From: Planctomycetota bacterium
GTDB taxonomy: Bacteria > Planctomycetota > Phycisphaerae > Sedimentisphaerales > Anaerohalosphaeraceae
Reading direction: 5' to 3'
NCBI GenBank assembly: GCA_019456225.1
Contig: VRUI01000007.1
Span: forward strand, 33,365 to 97,364
DNA length: 64,000 nucleotides
The notes beneath the pieces are model-generated. The model was given only the letters and a program-made list of their open reading frames with translations, made no database searches and was not told where the DNA came from. Positions 1 through 12,932 of the stretch are shown here, one piece after another. A program made the position numbers and the translations under genes. Numbering within the stretch: position 1 is the first letter of the stretch; every line of letters starts with the position of its first letter.

Positions 1-363
1 ACGGATGTGGCGGACGAGTTTGCGGGTGTCTATACCTTCCAGGCCGACTATGTTATTCTTTTTGAGGTAGTCGCCCAGCGATGCACCGCTTCGCCAGTTG
101 CTTGGATAATCGCAGTTTTCCTTTACGATGAAACCGCGTGCGAAAACATTATCCGATTCCCGGTCATCGTCGTTGGTTCCGTAATTGCCGATGAGCGGAT
201 ATGTCATGGTAATAATCTGCTCGTTGTACGATGGGTCTGTTAGAATCTCCTGGTAACCGGTCATCGAAGTGTTAAAAACAACCTCGCCGCAACTAACGCC
301 GGCAGCGCCAAAAGAAGTACCTTCAAAAACCGTGCCGTCTTCAAGTAACAAAATAGCTTTCAC
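1..363 (-). CDS. carA: Carbamoyl-phosphate synthase small subunit, N-terminal part (runs off window)
   Basis: The minus strand translates from a GTG at 363-361 into 121 residues that match the N-terminal domain of Car[16 protein letters not shown], then a [17 protein letters not shown] segment, a TYPLIGNYG segment and [13 protein letters not shown]. CarA is the glutaminase subunit that delivers ammonia to CarB for carbamoyl phosphate synthesis (pyrimidines, arginine). The C-terminal amidotransferase domain with its catalytic Cys lies outside the window, so activity cannot be judged. An AAGGA ribosome site stands about 8 bases before the GTG and no better start is seen. The gene follows carB by 88 bases on the same strand, so the order is carB-carA, the reverse of the usual carA-carB. 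Identification is by recognition of conserved motifs and is secure; the start is likely. Confidence 0.93.
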   Translation of the reverse strand, partial: MKAILLLEDGTVFEGTSFGAAGVSCGEVVFNTSMTGYQEILTDPSYNEQIITMTYPLIGNYGTNDDDRESDNVFARGFIVKENCDYPSNWRSGASLGDYLKKNNIVGLEGIDTRKLVRHIR

Positions 364-451
364 TGCAATTGTCCTTTAATAAAATAGTCTCGCTTTACGC
401 GATTCAAATTTTTTATAATCGTTTTTATCCCTGCGCTTGCGCTTCGGGCTC

Positions 452-3667
<3,216 letters not shown>

Positions 3668-3702
3668 CAATAAACCTCAAAACACAAAAGTAATTTATAA
3701 TT

Positions 3703-3740
3703 AATATTTCTTCATGTCCTTCATGCACTTCATGGTTATC
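3703..3740. repeat. Degenerate CATGAAG short repeat in the nadE-carB gap
   Basis: The gap between nadE and carB holds a run of CTTCATG units spaced about 9-10 bases apart (read on the other strand: CATGAAG, three copies). The same text occurs in the opposite orientation near 62871-62911. It looks like a dispersed intergenic repeat family, not a protein-coding or regulatory site; its function is unknown. Confidence 0.5.
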
Positions 3741-3771
3741 TCACGCAAAACAACCACACATAAAGTGACTT

Positions 3772-5406
3772 CTAATATTTATTAGTGATCGGCATTCTTC
3801 TGTCACGGCCGAAGGCTTTTGGTGTTATCTTTATGCCTGGCGGTGACTGCCTTCTTTTATATTCGTTTCTATCGACCAGCCGGACGACTTTTTTTACAAG
3901 CCCGGCGTCATGGCCTTCTTCTATCAGTTTGTCGATAGACTTGTCGTCTTCGATATAGCCTTTCAGTATCGCGTCAAGCAGGTCGTAATCCGGCAGCGAA
4001 TCGGAGTCTGCCTGGCCTTCTTTTAGCTCTGCGCTTGGCGGCCTTTCTATTACGCTTACAGGCACAACCTCGCGTCCGAATTTTTCGTTGATGTACTCGC
4101 AAAGCCGGTAAACCATCGTCTTCGGCACATCCTTGATGACCGCAAATCCGCCGGCTGTATCGCCATACAAGGTCGAATACCCGACAGCTGTTTCGCTCTT
4201 ATTGCCGCAGGTTAGCACCATACAGCCGAGCTGATTGCTCAAAGACATCAGCAGCGTTCCGCGGATCCTGGCCTGTAGATTCTCAAATGCTATTCCGGTA
4301 TCCGACCAGCCCTCAACGACACCTAGCGTCTGGTCGAAACTGGTTAAACATTCGCTTATCGGTATCGTATGGAACTCGATACCGAGGTTTTCAGCAAGCA
4401 AACCAGCGTCGCCTATGGTGCCAGCGCTATTAAACTTCGAAGGCATAGTAACGCCGATGACATTTTCGCGGCCGAGAGCGGCAACAGCGATAACGGCGAC
4501 CAGCGTGGAATCTATGCCGCCGCTTAGACCGATTATAACCTTTTTGAACCCGTTCTTAATAACATAATCACGGCTGCCGAGCACAAGGGCCTCGTAGACT
4601 TCGGCAACGGGGCCAAGTTCCAGGTGCCCTGGTTTTTCTGCGATACCGGCATTTACAATCTCAGGTGTCTTGCCGGCACTAATATCGGCAACGATCATGT
4701 CTTTTTCAAAAGCGGCTCCCTGGCAGATAATTTCACCGTCGGTGCCGACAAACATACTCCGGCCGTCAAAGACAAGTTCGTCCTGACCGCCGACAAGATT
4801 GCAATATCCGGCCGGACAGCCGAAATTCCGCGTGCAGTTGCCGACAACCTCACGCCGCTGGGCGACCTTGCCGAGATGAAACGGCGATGCCGAAAGATTC
4901 AAAATCAGGTCAGGCCCGGAATTTCCGACGAGGAACTCGCCAAGCCATTGAGCATCCCAGATATCTTCACATATAGTAAAGGCGACATTAATGCCGCCAT
5001 ATTCTGCTACTAAAGGAGCGTTCCCCGCCGAAAAATACCGCTTCTCGTCGAAAACGCCATAGTTCGGCAAAACACACTTACGATAAACATGCTCAATCTT
5101 CCCGCCTTGCATAACCGCAAGCGAATTATAGCATTTATCGCCGTCTCTTTCTGCAAAACCGGCGACTACAGTCATTTTGCCCGTTTCTTTCGCCAGTTTC
5201 CGCACACTTTCCGTCGAATATTCGAGGAAATGCTCTTTATGAAGAAGGTCTTCGGGCGGGTAACCGCAAACACACATCTCCGGAAAAACCAAAAGATCAA
5301 CGCCCAGATCTTCCGCATTTGCGAAAAAACCACGCATTGCCGCGATATTACCGGTGATATCACCGACCGAAGCATTAAATTGTACTAGTGCAACACGCAA
5401 ACCCAT
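3772..5406 (-). CDS. nadE: Glutamine-dependent NAD+ synthetase
   Basis: A 544-residue enzyme that makes NAD from deamido-NAD, ATP and glutamine, the last step of NAD biosynthesis. The N-terminal half is a carbon-nitrogen hydrolase (glutaminase) domain with the expected Glu-Lys-Cys triad: Glu in LLVFPEMCVCGYPPEDL, Lys in YRKCVLPNYGVFDEKRYF and Cys in FTICEDIWD. The C-terminal half is the ATP-pyrophosphatase synthetase domain with the P-loop IIGLSGGIDST. The length fits the two-domain form, so free ammonia is not required. The reading frame extends 12 codons further upstream, but an AAAGGGA ribosome site lies inside that extension, 7 bases before the ATG at 5406 that opens MGLRVALVQFN, the classical beginning. 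It lies 101 bases upstream of... the carB promoter side, i.e. carB ends the gap at 3667, with a short repeat between the two genes; co-transcription is not evident. Confidence 0.96.
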   Translation of the reverse strand: MGLRVALVQFNASVGDITGNIAAMRGFFANAEDLGVDLLVFPEMCVCGYPPEDLLHKEHFLEYSTESVRKLAKETGKMTVVAGFAERDGDKCYNSLAVMQGGKIEHVYRKCVLPNYGVFDEKRYFSAGNAPLVAEYGGINVAFTICEDIWDAQWLGEFLVGNSGPDLILNLSASPFHLGKVAQRREVVGNCTRNFGCPAGYCNLVGGQDELVFDGRSMFVGTDGEIICQGAAFEKDMIVADISAGKTPEIVNAGIAEKPGHLELGPVAEVYEALVLGSRDYVIKNGFKKVIIGLSGGIDSTLVAVIAVAALGRENVIGVTMPSKFNSAGTIGDAGLLAENLGIEFHTIPISECLTSFDQTLGVVEGWSDTGIAFENLQARIRGTLLMSLSNQLGCMVLTCGNKSETAVGYSTLYGDTAGGFAVIKDVPKTMVYRLCEYINEKFGREVVPVSVIERPPSAELKEGQADSDSLPDYDLLDAILKGYIEDDKSIDKLIEEGHDAGLVKKVVRLVDRNEYKRRQSPPGIKITPKAFGRDRRMPITNKY

Positions 5407-5558
5407 CAAAAATCCCTTTATCAGCATGGGGTATAGACGCAAAATATCCCGGCAAAATTATTCCGTCTAAGTCTAAGCACAACGGACAATTTGTCAAGCC
5501 CCAATCGAAAAAAAGAGTCATCCAAAAGCAAGTATCAGTATATCTATGCCGGATTTCG

Positions 5559-6848
5559 CTATTTTGCTGCTAAACTCAGGCAGATAAGTTGCTCGTCATT
5601 GCGTATATAGATATTCTTGTTTGCATAAGCCGGGTGGGTCCAGCAGACTCCGCCTCGTTGACTCAGTTGCTTTTTTGTGGTTTTAATTATTTTGGTTCGG
5701 CTTATTTCCTTAAAGCCTTTTGGCGACAGTTCGCTGATTATCAGTTCGCCGCGTTCGTTAAACATCCATATTTTGCCGGCATTTTTGACCATGTGAATAT
5801 TCGCCCACCTGGCTTTTTCAACCGTGGTGAGATCGGTCCACACCCTGTCTCCGGTCGCCAGGTCCAGGCATCTTAATTCGCCATAACTGTCTACGCCGTA
5901 AATGTAATCGCCGATTATCAATGGCGTTGAATTGCAGCATTGCAGACTGTCGGTTTTTTTCTCGTTTTCTCCTTTGCGTTTCCAGGCCCTTTTGGCGGTG
6001 AGCTCTTTGCTATCCAGTTTGATAAGCATCGAGCCTTCAAAAAATGCACTCACAAAAATATAGTCGCCGGATTTTACCGGGGTTGCAATATTCATCTGAA
6101 ATTTCGACTTACCGTAATAACAATCCCAGTAAACCTTTCCGTCAAGCGGGTTCAAGCCAACAACCCGGCTGCCTGTCCAGCAGACAAGAACATCTTTTCC
6201 GGCTTGTTTGATAATGATCGGCGCCGAATAACTCGCTTTGTCAGAAATAGAACGCCACTTCTCTTTGCCCGTGTTCTTGTTTATTCCAACAACACAAGCG
6301 CCATCGGCGCCGCCGACCTGGGTAATTATCAGGTCGCCGTAAATAAGAGGGCTTGCCGCGATACCCCACATCGGCATCTTTATATTAAATACTTCCCTGA
6401 GATTTTCGTGCCATAGCACCTCACCGCTCTTTGCGTTAAAGCAAAGCATATCACCCATAGCACCGAGCGAATAAGCCTTGCCGCCGTCAATGACAAGCGA
6501 AGCCCTCGGCCCTGCCGGATATCCGATCTTGTACTTACACGGATAGGTGCGGGTCCAGACCTCATCGCCGGTTTTGGCGTTAAAGCAGAGCACTCGTTCC
6601 GAAGATACCGGTTTGTCAATAAGGTCGGTAACGTAGACAAGGCCATCGCTGACAACAGGCCCGCTGTATCCGGAGGAAATGGGAATATTCCAGAGAACCT
6701 TTAGGCCGTCTTTTGGAAATTGCTTAACAATACCGGATTCGGTCCAGGCTGCGTCGCGGTTTATGCCTCGCCACTGCGGCCAATCGGCTGCGGATAATGA
6801 ACATGAAAAAACAACCAGACAGAGTAAGATAAAACGAAATAACTTCAT
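5559..6848 (-). CDS. Secreted PQQ-like beta-propeller protein
   Basis: A 429-residue protein with a signal peptide (MKLFRFILLCLVVFSCSLSAA, cleavage likely after the Ala pair), then the motif DWPQWRGINRDA that opens a large family of secreted beta-propellers abundant in Planctomycetota. Several PQQ/BamB-type blades follow, of the pattern xVLCFNAKTGDEVWxxxY, MLCFNAKSGEVLWHENL, VVGINKNTGKEKWRS, VVGLNPLDGKVYWDC and LRCLDLATGDRVWTD. It acts outside the inner membrane. Such propellers either bind a quinone cofactor or serve as protein-binding scaffolds; nothing here shows a redox cofactor, so the function is left open. AAGGAG lies 6 bases before the ATG, supporting the start. It stands alone, between nadE and a MATE transporter, with no obvious functional link. 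Confidence 0.85.
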   Translation of the reverse strand: MKLFRFILLCLVVFSCSLSAADWPQWRGINRDAAWTESGIVKQFPKDGLKVLWNIPISSGYSGPVVSDGLVYVTDLIDKPVSSERVLCFNAKTGDEVWTRTYPCKYKIGYPAGPRASLVIDGGKAYSLGAMGDMLCFNAKSGEVLWHENLREVFNIKMPMWGIAASPLIYGDLIITQVGGADGACVVGINKNTGKEKWRSISDKASYSAPIIIKQAGKDVLVCWTGSRVVGLNPLDGKVYWDCYYGKSKFQMNIATPVKSGDYIFVSAFFEGSMLIKLDSKELTAKRAWKRKGENEKKTDSLQCCNSTPLIIGDYIYGVDSYGELRCLDLATGDRVWTDLTTVEKARWANIHMVKNAGKIWMFNERGELIISELSPKGFKEISRTKIIKTTKKQLSQRGGVCWTHPAYANKNIYIRNDEQLICLSLAAK

Positions 6849-6876
6849 ACCGATCTCCTTAGAATAATATTAACAT

Positions 6877-8313
6877 TTAGATATCTGGTGTCTCGTGGAA
6901 GCCGTCGCGGGCCGGGATCTTTTCTTCTTCGTGGTGGACGACTTTGATGGATTTCCATTTCCCGCTTCTGAACCTGAAATAGAACAGCAAACCAAAAAGC
7001 ATGAAAATCGCGACAAAGGCTACCCAACCGGCTTGTGCGGACATATTGAATACCTTGAGCATTACATATAGAACCGGCACGATTATCCAATGCATTGATA
7101 CCGAGATGCACATTGCCCAGAATGTATCGCCTGCACCTCTCAGGGCCCCGCTAAAGACGATCACTACCGCTTCGAGCATTATATAAAATGCGATTGTCTT
7201 TACGAGGAAAAGTGCTATCGGAGCGGCTTGCTCGAAGACGGCCAGATTTTTGGGATCATTGGGCCTGAACATTCCTACCAGGTGCTCGGAAAAGCCAATG
7301 AACAGAATCAGTATTATTGCCGAATACATCCAACCGCATTTAAGGCCGGATATCGCCGCACGATGTGCCGTCTCCGGGTCGGACGCGCCCATATACCTGC
7401 CAACCAGGCTGGTTACTGCGATTTGTATCCCAATAAGCGGAAAAAAGCTGAGCATGTCCCAATTGAAAAGAATCGTAACAGCTACCCCTGTCACCGGGCC
7501 TAGTGAATGAAAAATCAATATTGCAACAGTAAATGCCGTAAGGTTCAGGAAAAACTCAAGACCGGCAGGATAACCGAAACGCAGCAGGGGTTTCATTATA
7601 GACCAGTCGAAACGAAACGCTGACATCACATTGTATGCGGCGCGGTTTTTTGGACTGAGGTAGGCTACAGCTAAACAGATCAACCCGCACCCGCCGCCGC
7701 AAATCGTACCGATAGCCGCTCCGCGGATACCCATCGCCGGAAATCCCAACATGCCGAAGATCAGGACGTAGTTCATGAAAATGTTGACCACCATCGAAAG
7801 CATCGCCGAGAGCATGACGACTCTGGTCTTGCCGATACCGGAAAAAAAACAACTCAGGGCATTACGCACCAGGGCTATGATGACCGCATAGAGCAGGATG
7901 TTGTAGTACTCTATCTGCGGGTCAAGCTGCACTTTGGCAATGCCGGAAACGGCAAACAGCCATGGGCCGAGCGGACGCAGCAAAAGGATAATCGGGTAAG
8001 CAGCGACACAGATTATCAGTGCCTGCGTAATAACTATTGCACATTTATCCTTTCGGCCGCTGCCAAGATTCTGGGCAACCAATGCCGTCGAAAAATTCGT
8101 CATGCCCATGATAAACGTCATCATCAGAAAACAGGTCAGACCCCCTACCATTGCAGCACTCATCTGCTCGGGCCCAAGCTTTGACAGGAAGAGACGGTCG
8201 GTAAACGTCATCACAACTTCGCAGGAGCTGGAGATAACCATCGGCAAAGCGATAGTCAACAACTCGCGAACGCCGCCTGGTTTCAATTTAATTTGTTTGA
8301 TATTTTCATCCAT
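6877..8313 (-). CDS. MATE family multidrug/cation antiporter
   Basis: A 478-residue polytopic membrane protein with about 12 hydrophobic segments in two homologous halves, as expected for the MATE (NorM/DinF) family, which exports organic cations or drugs in exchange for Na+ or H+. Recognisable stretches are the N-terminal ELLTIALPMVISSSCEVVMTF, the MSAAMVGGLTCFLMM and LVAQNLGSGRKD loop of helix 1-2 and its counterpart TSLVGRYMGASDPETAHRA in the second half. The tail (about 30 residues, charged) is cytoplasmic. No strong ribosome site is visible before the ATG. A duplicated family means the substrate cannot be predicted; it is one of two efflux systems in the window, the other being the RND operon. 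Confidence 0.9.
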   Translation of the reverse strand: MDENIKQIKLKPGGVRELLTIALPMVISSSCEVVMTFTDRLFLSKLGPEQMSAAMVGGLTCFLMMTFIMGMTNFSTALVAQNLGSGRKDKCAIVITQALIICVAAYPIILLLRPLGPWLFAVSGIAKVQLDPQIEYYNILLYAVIIALVRNALSCFFSGIGKTRVVMLSAMLSMVVNIFMNYVLIFGMLGFPAMGIRGAAIGTICGGGCGLICLAVAYLSPKNRAAYNVMSAFRFDWSIMKPLLRFGYPAGLEFFLNLTAFTVAILIFHSLGPVTGVAVTILFNWDMLSFFPLIGIQIAVTSLVGRYMGASDPETAHRAAISGLKCGWMYSAIILILFIGFSEHLVGMFRPNDPKNLAVFEQAAPIALFLVKTIAFYIMLEAVVIVFSGALRGAGDTFWAMCISVSMHWIIVPVLYVMLKVFNMSAQAGWVAFVAIFMLFGLLFYFRFRSGKWKSIKVVHHEEEKIPARDGFHETPDI

Positions 8314-8399
8314 AAAATTCTTTTACTATAAGGACGCATTGCCGTGGTTGCGTATTTCTAAAATCTTTGCTTTTAATTTTTAATCTTTTCTCTTATCCC

Positions 8400-8440
8400 T
8401 CTTTTTTCCTCGCCTTCCTCTGTGGCAAAATAACCGCCAC
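8400..8440. repeat. Degenerate GCCACAGAGG-type short repeat
   Basis: In the gap between the MATE gene and rnd, the minus strand reads TTTTGCCACAGAGG followed by GAGGAAAA. A closely similar phrase (TTTGCCACCGAG, then GAGGAAAAG) is found at about 62965-63005. This is best read as a member of a dispersed intergenic repeat family; no function is known to me. Confidence 0.4.
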
Positions 8441-8501
8441 AAACCAGAAAATTCCAAACAAAAACCAGAAAACCTACAAGGCACCCATTCGGCAATTGCT
8501 A

Positions 8502-9656
8502 TTATAATTCTTTGAGGATTTTTTTTATTGCCGGTTCCAGCAGTTTTGCCTGCCACTTCATTATTGCTCCGCAGCCAGCGATCTCTTTGAAATTCCGGGG
8601 TTGTCTTATCGCTATCGTTTTAAGAGTAGCTCTTGGTGAGACGACTTGTGTGGCAATCTTGAGTTCTTCGGCGATCCGGTCGCATTCGACTTTCAGCTTT
8701 TCGAAAATAACGTTCGTCTCAGGCGCCGGTTTTGGGTGGTACTTTTTTTTTGGATGTCCCGGCATTTTTGATTCGGGGATATTGTGGGCTATCGCAATAG
8801 CTTTCCTCAGTTCCTCAAGGCGCCTGCCTCTACAGTTTGCCGGAAGCTTCGGCCCCGATGACAGCGGATTATGCGGGTTCGCCGAAGACCATACCGCCAG
8901 TTTCATGAGCAGTGTATTTCCCATGACTTTAAACGGCGGGATATCCTGCATCTGCGACTGGCCTTCTCTCCACTTCCATATCTGCTGCAACTGAGTAAGA
9001 GCCACCTTGTCAAGATACCTTGCCCCCTTGATCCGCCAGGCTTCTTCCGGGTCAACAGACGGTTTATAATTTTCGGCGATGTCGAGGGTCCTTAGGCACC
9101 ATTCTTCGTGCCAGGAAGTTCTGGAGAGTTTTTCGAGTTCTTCGGCGAAGCTGTCAGCAAGTTTGTGCAGATAGAAAGTATCCTCGGATGCATATTCAAG
9201 CTGTTTATCGCTAAGCGGACGTCTCGACCAATCGGACTTCTGACCGCCTTTGGGCATCACTACCCCAAAATATTTCTCGACAAGCGAACCAAGCCCGAAT
9301 TTTTCCTGGCCAAGCAGTTGAGCGGCAAGCATAGTGTCGAAAACTTTTCCCCCCGGAATAAAATCAAAAGTCGACCGCATCATCCGAAGGTCATAACCGG
9401 CATCGTGAAGGATCATAGGTTTTTTGGCGAGCAGCTTTAGAAATAATTTAAGGTCTATTTTTGACAATGGGTCAATAATGTAGTTCTGGTTGTCAAAAGT
9501 CAACTGAATAAGGCAAACCTTGTGGTAATAGTGATAAAGACTGTCGGCTTCTGTGTCCAGGGCAATGCTGCCGCCTCGCTGCATGTGTTCAAGCAGCGAT
9601 TTCATCGCGTCATCCGTGTCAACATATATATGTTTTAATTGCGGTGCCTTGCTCAA
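8502..9656 (-). CDS. rnd: Ribonuclease D (DEDD exonuclease with HRDC domain)
   Basis: A 384-residue 3'-5' exoribonuclease of the RNase D family, which trims tRNA and other small RNA 3' ends in the cytoplasm. The DEDDy exonuclease motifs are visible: IALDTEADSLY (Asp and Glu), LHDAGYDLRMM (Asp) and LEYASEDTFYL (Tyr and Asp). An HRDC domain follows at about residues 210-290 (KGARYLDKVALTQLQQIWKWRE), and a second, weaker HRDC-like region with RNFKEIAGCGAIMKWQ closes the protein. The length matches E. coli RNase D (about 375). The start is a TTG at 9656 with AAGGA 8 bases upstream; no ATG nearby fits. It follows the RND efflux pump gene by 63 bases but no functional link is apparent. Confidence 0.92.
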   Translation of the reverse strand: MSKAPQLKHIYVDTDDAMKSLLEHMQRGGSIALDTEADSLYHYYHKVCLIQLTFDNQNYIIDPLSKIDLKLFLKLLAKKPMILHDAGYDLRMMRSTFDFIPGGKVFDTMLAAQLLGQEKFGLGSLVEKYFGVVMPKGGQKSDWSRRPLSDKQLEYASEDTFYLHKLADSFAEELEKLSRTSWHEEWCLRTLDIAENYKPSVDPEEAWRIKGARYLDKVALTQLQQIWKWREGQSQMQDIPPFKVMGNTLLMKLAVWSSANPHNPLSSGPKLPANCRGRRLEELRKAIAIAHNIPESKMPGHPKKKYHPKPAPETNVIFEKLKVECDRIAEELKIATQVVSPRATLKTIAIRQPRNFKEIAGCGAIMKWQAKLLEPAIKKILKEL

Positions 9657-9719
9657 GGGGTATTCCTTTGCACATCTATTACCAAATCACACCTCTTATA
9701 CCACACCTTGAACATTATA

Positions 9720-12700
9720 TCAAGTATAGATATTGCTTGAATCGTCGCTCTCTTTTTTGCCTCTTATCCTGTCCGGAAGGGCCTTGACGTCTTCGATTAC
9801 CATATACAGCGAGGGCACGAGAATAAGGGTGATCACCGTCGCGAATACTATACCGAAGGCAAGGCTGACTGCCATCGGAATAAGGAATCTTGCCTGTAGG
9901 CTTTTTTCCAGTAACATCGGGGCCAGGCCGAAAAATGTCGTCAGCGTCGTCAGCAAAATCGGCCTGAAACGCCGCGTAGCCGAATCACGAATAACCTGGT
10001 GCAGTTCGATCCCTTCCTCACGCTCGCGGTTGATCAGGTCGATCATAATAAGTGAGTCGTTGACCACGACGCCGGTAAGAGCAACAATGCCGAAGATCGA
10101 CAACATCGAAAGATCAAAGCCCATTACGATATGACCGATGATCGCCCCAACGAGCCCGAACGGAATAGCCGACATTATTATCGTCGGTTGAATATAACTC
10201 TTAAACTGAACGGCTAGCAGCGCGTAGATGGCAAGCAGAGCAATAAAGACACTGCTCAAAAGACTGACTTTGGTTTCCTTCTGTTCCCTCTGTTCGCCTT
10301 CAACTTTATACGTCAGGCCCGGGTAAACACCCATTAGCTTTGGAAGCACCTCAGCGAAAAGACTCTTATTAATCTCGGTGGGATTTGCGACATCACTGTC
10401 AACATCGGCGGTTACGCTTACAACGCGTCTTCGATTGGAACGTTTTATACTTGCATACCCTCTGCCCTGCTTGACAGTGGCAACTTCCCCGAACGGGATC
10501 TCGGTACCATCGCGCAAACGAATCATGACATTTTCAATGTCGGCGACACTTTTTCTTTCGTCGAGCGGGTAACGCACCATCACCCTGATGTCGTCGCGGC
10601 CTCTCTGGGGTCTTTGAATTTCCTCGCCGTAAAAGCCCTGCCGTGCCTGGCGGGCAAGATCTTCAAGCGTAAGCCCCAGCGTCCTGCCATCTTCTGTAAG
10701 CGTAAGCTTCAGTTCGAGTTTGCCAGGCTCAAAACTGTCGTCAATGTCGCTTACACCGTTATATCCGGTCAACGCAAGCTTAAGTCCGTCGGCAGCTTTG
10801 AGCAGCATATCAAAATCGCTGTGACTCATTTCAATGTTGATCGCGTCGCCGGCCGTAAACAGCGACGACGTAAACGTAAGCGATGAGATACCGGGTATAG
10901 AGCCAACGGCCTCTCTCCACCTGTTGGCAATTTCCAATGACCTGACATTTCGGTCTTCGCCGCTTAGCAGCTCGATGTTGACCTCTGCCAGGTGAGCGGA
11001 AGTTGCGCCTCCGCCTGAACCGTGAGGACCGCCATCGTCACCCCGGGTAAACGGCTGAGACCCGATGTCAGTAGCCACGTGTTTAAAAACTGACGGTGCA
11101 TCAGGCACCTTGCCCTTGTCAATCTCTGCCCGTACCTGTTCGGCGGCGGCTTCGATCCGCTTGACAACCTCGGCGGTCTGATCGACGGAAGTGCCCTGAG
11201 GCATCCTGAGAGAAGCCCAGACATTGTCTGCATCGATCTTGGGAAGCATCACAAATTTCATTCGTCCGCTCTTAACATAGCCGACAGCACACATTAGGAC
11301 AAAGATCGCGATGGCGACTGTGACATATCTCCACGCTACGGCTTTTTCGACAAAGCGTGAGAACCTTCCGTAAATAAATTTATCAAGACCGTTGCGGATG
11401 AGCAACTGGAACCGGCCAATCGGTCCAAGCTCGCTTTTTTTACGTCGAATTTTCCCGCCGCCGGAAAGATGAGCCGGCAGGATCAACAAAGACTCGACCA
11501 GTGAAAACATCAGCACGGAAATAACAACTATAGGAATTACGCGAATGAATTTCCCCATGATACCGGCAAGATAGAGCAAAGGCGTAAACGCGATCACGGT
11601 GGTAAGAACAGCCATGACCACCGGGGCGGTCATCTCTCTAACACCGCGAACAGCCGCTTCGACAGGGTTCATCCCTTTTTGTCTGTAAGCGAAGATGTTT
11701 TCACCGACAACGATAGCGTCATCAACGACTATACCGAGCGAGAGAATAAACGCAAACAGTGAAATCATGTTCACAGATGCGTCCAAAGACGGCATGATCC
11801 AGAAAGCACCCATAAACGAAATAGGAATACCCATCGTTGTCCAGAATGCAAGCCGCAGATCCAGGAAAAGAGCGAGGCACAGAAATACGAGTATCAGACC
11901 AATGCGAGCATTACGTGTAAGGAGCCCCATTCTTGCGTGAAGCATGTCAGAACGGTCAAACCATGTCCCGATAGATATTCCGGAAGGAAGGTTCTTCTCC
12001 TGCTCGGCGATGTATTTTTTCAGGGTACTGGCAATGTCAAGAACACCCTGATCGCCAACACGATAGACCTGCAGCATTACAGAGGGTTTATTATCGAAAC
12101 GCGAGGCGATATCCGAATCCTCGAAACCGTCGATTATCGTAGCGATGTCCTTAAGATACAGTTTTGTACCGTCATTTCTTGCCAGAACGACGATGTCCTC
12201 AAATTCCACACCGGTATACTTCTGCCCTTTTGTGCGGATCAATATCTGTCCGCCAGGAGTTTTAACCGAACCGCCCGGAAGATCCAGCGAAGATTCCCTC
12301 ACAGCAGAGGCAACCTGCGTAAATGTCAAGTTGTGACGTCTGAGGTTCTTTTCGGGGACTTCTATCGATATCTCAAATCTCCTTGCACCCGAAATGTCCA
12401 CCTGCGAAATATTGTCCATCGCCGTCAGGTCGTCCCGTATGCGTTGAGCAAGATTTTTGAGAGTTCTTTCAGACGCATCGCCATAAACCACCAGCGACAC
12501 TACGAGATTTCGCGTGATCACCTCGGAGATGATCGGCTTTTCGGTCTCTTTAGGGAACGTGATGATCCTGCTGACGCCTGCCTTTATATCGTCGAGAACC
12601 TTTTTCGAATCTGCAAACTCTTCCACCTCGGCGACGACCAGGCCCACCCCTTCCGATGCAGTAGAATTCAACCGCTTTATTCCGTCAATACCGGCGATAG

Positions 12701-12932
12701 CTTCTTCAACCCTGATGCAGACGCCCTCTTCAACTTCTGCCGGAGAAGCACCAAGATACGGAACCGATACGGTAACCATATCCAGCGTCATGTCTGGGAA
12801 AATCTCGACCTTTATCTTGAATATGCTCAAGATACCGCCTGCAAGTATCATCAGCATCAACAAATTGGCAGCGACGTGATTGCGTGCAAACCAGGCGATC
12901 GGACCTTTTGGGTTTTTTTCTAGTTCGTTCAC
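9720..12932 (-). CDS. RND efflux pump inner membrane transporter (AcrB/MexB-like)
   Basis: A 1070-residue proton-driven RND pump, of usual length (about 1020-1070). Helix 1 is NLLMLMILAGGILSIFKIKVEIFPD, followed by a large periplasmic porter loop, the helix 2-6 bundle and a second copy of the same arrangement. The helix 4 signature with two neighbouring acids, LGIVVDDAIVVGENI, supplies proton-relay Asp residues; the matching helix 10 segment is ALTGVVVNDSLIMIDLI. The loop at residues near 620-640 is rich in Gly (DDGGPHGSGGGATS), not typical of AcrB. The start is GTG at 12932, overlapping the stop of the membrane fusion protein gene by 4 bases (GTGA), so the two are translationally coupled. 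It is the last gene of the tetR-OMF-MFP-RND operon. The substrate cannot be told from sequence. Confidence 0.94.
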   Translation of the reverse strand: MNELEKNPKGPIAWFARNHVAANLLMLMILAGGILSIFKIKVEIFPDMTLDMVTVSVPYLGASPAEVEEGVCIRVEEAIAGIDGIKRLNSTASEGVGLVVAEVEEFADSKKVLDDIKAGVSRIITFPKETEKPIISEVITRNLVVSLVVYGDASERTLKNLAQRIRDDLTAMDNISQVDISGARRFEISIEVPEKNLRRHNLTFTQVASAVRESSLDLPGGSVKTPGGQILIRTKGQKYTGVEFEDIVVLARNDGTKLYLKDIATIIDGFEDSDIASRFDNKPSVMLQVYRVGDQGVLDIASTLKKYIAEQEKNLPSGISIGTWFDRSDMLHARMGLLTRNARIGLILVFLCLALFLDLRLAFWTTMGIPISFMGAFWIMPSLDASVNMISLFAFILSLGIVVDDAIVVGENIFAYRQKGMNPVEAAVRGVREMTAPVVMAVLTTVIAFTPLLYLAGIMGKFIRVIPIVVISVLMFSLVESLLILPAHLSGGGKIRRKKSELGPIGRFQLLIRNGLDKFIYGRFSRFVEKAVAWRYVTVAIAIFVLMCAVGYVKSGRMKFVMLPKIDADNVWASLRMPQGTSVDQTAEVVKRIEAAAEQVRAEIDKGKVPDAPSVFKHVATDIGSQPFTRGDDGGPHGSGGGATSAHLAEVNIELLSGEDRNVRSLEIANRWREAVGSIPGISSLTFTSSLFTAGDAINIEMSHSDFDMLLKAADGLKLALTGYNGVSDIDDSFEPGKLELKLTLTEDGRTLGLTLEDLARQARQGFYGEEIQRPQRGRDDIRVMVRYPLDERKSVADIENVMIRLRDGTEIPFGEVATVKQGRGYASIKRSNRRRVVSVTADVDSDVANPTEINKSLFAEVLPKLMGVYPGLTYKVEGEQREQKETKVSLLSSVFIALLAIYALLAVQFKSYIQPTIIMSAIPFGLVGAIIGHIVMGFDLSMLSIFGIVALTGVVVNDSLIMIDLINREREEGIELHQVIRDSATRRFRPILLTTLTTFFGLAPMLLEKSLQARFLIPMAVSLAFGIVFATVITLILVPSLYMVIEDVKALPDRIRGKKESDDSSNIYT

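Noticed and set aside
11937..12923. 328-codon plus-strand frame opposite the RND pump gene
   Set aside because: It is antisense to a well-supported RND transporter, is rich in Arg and His and matches no family I know.
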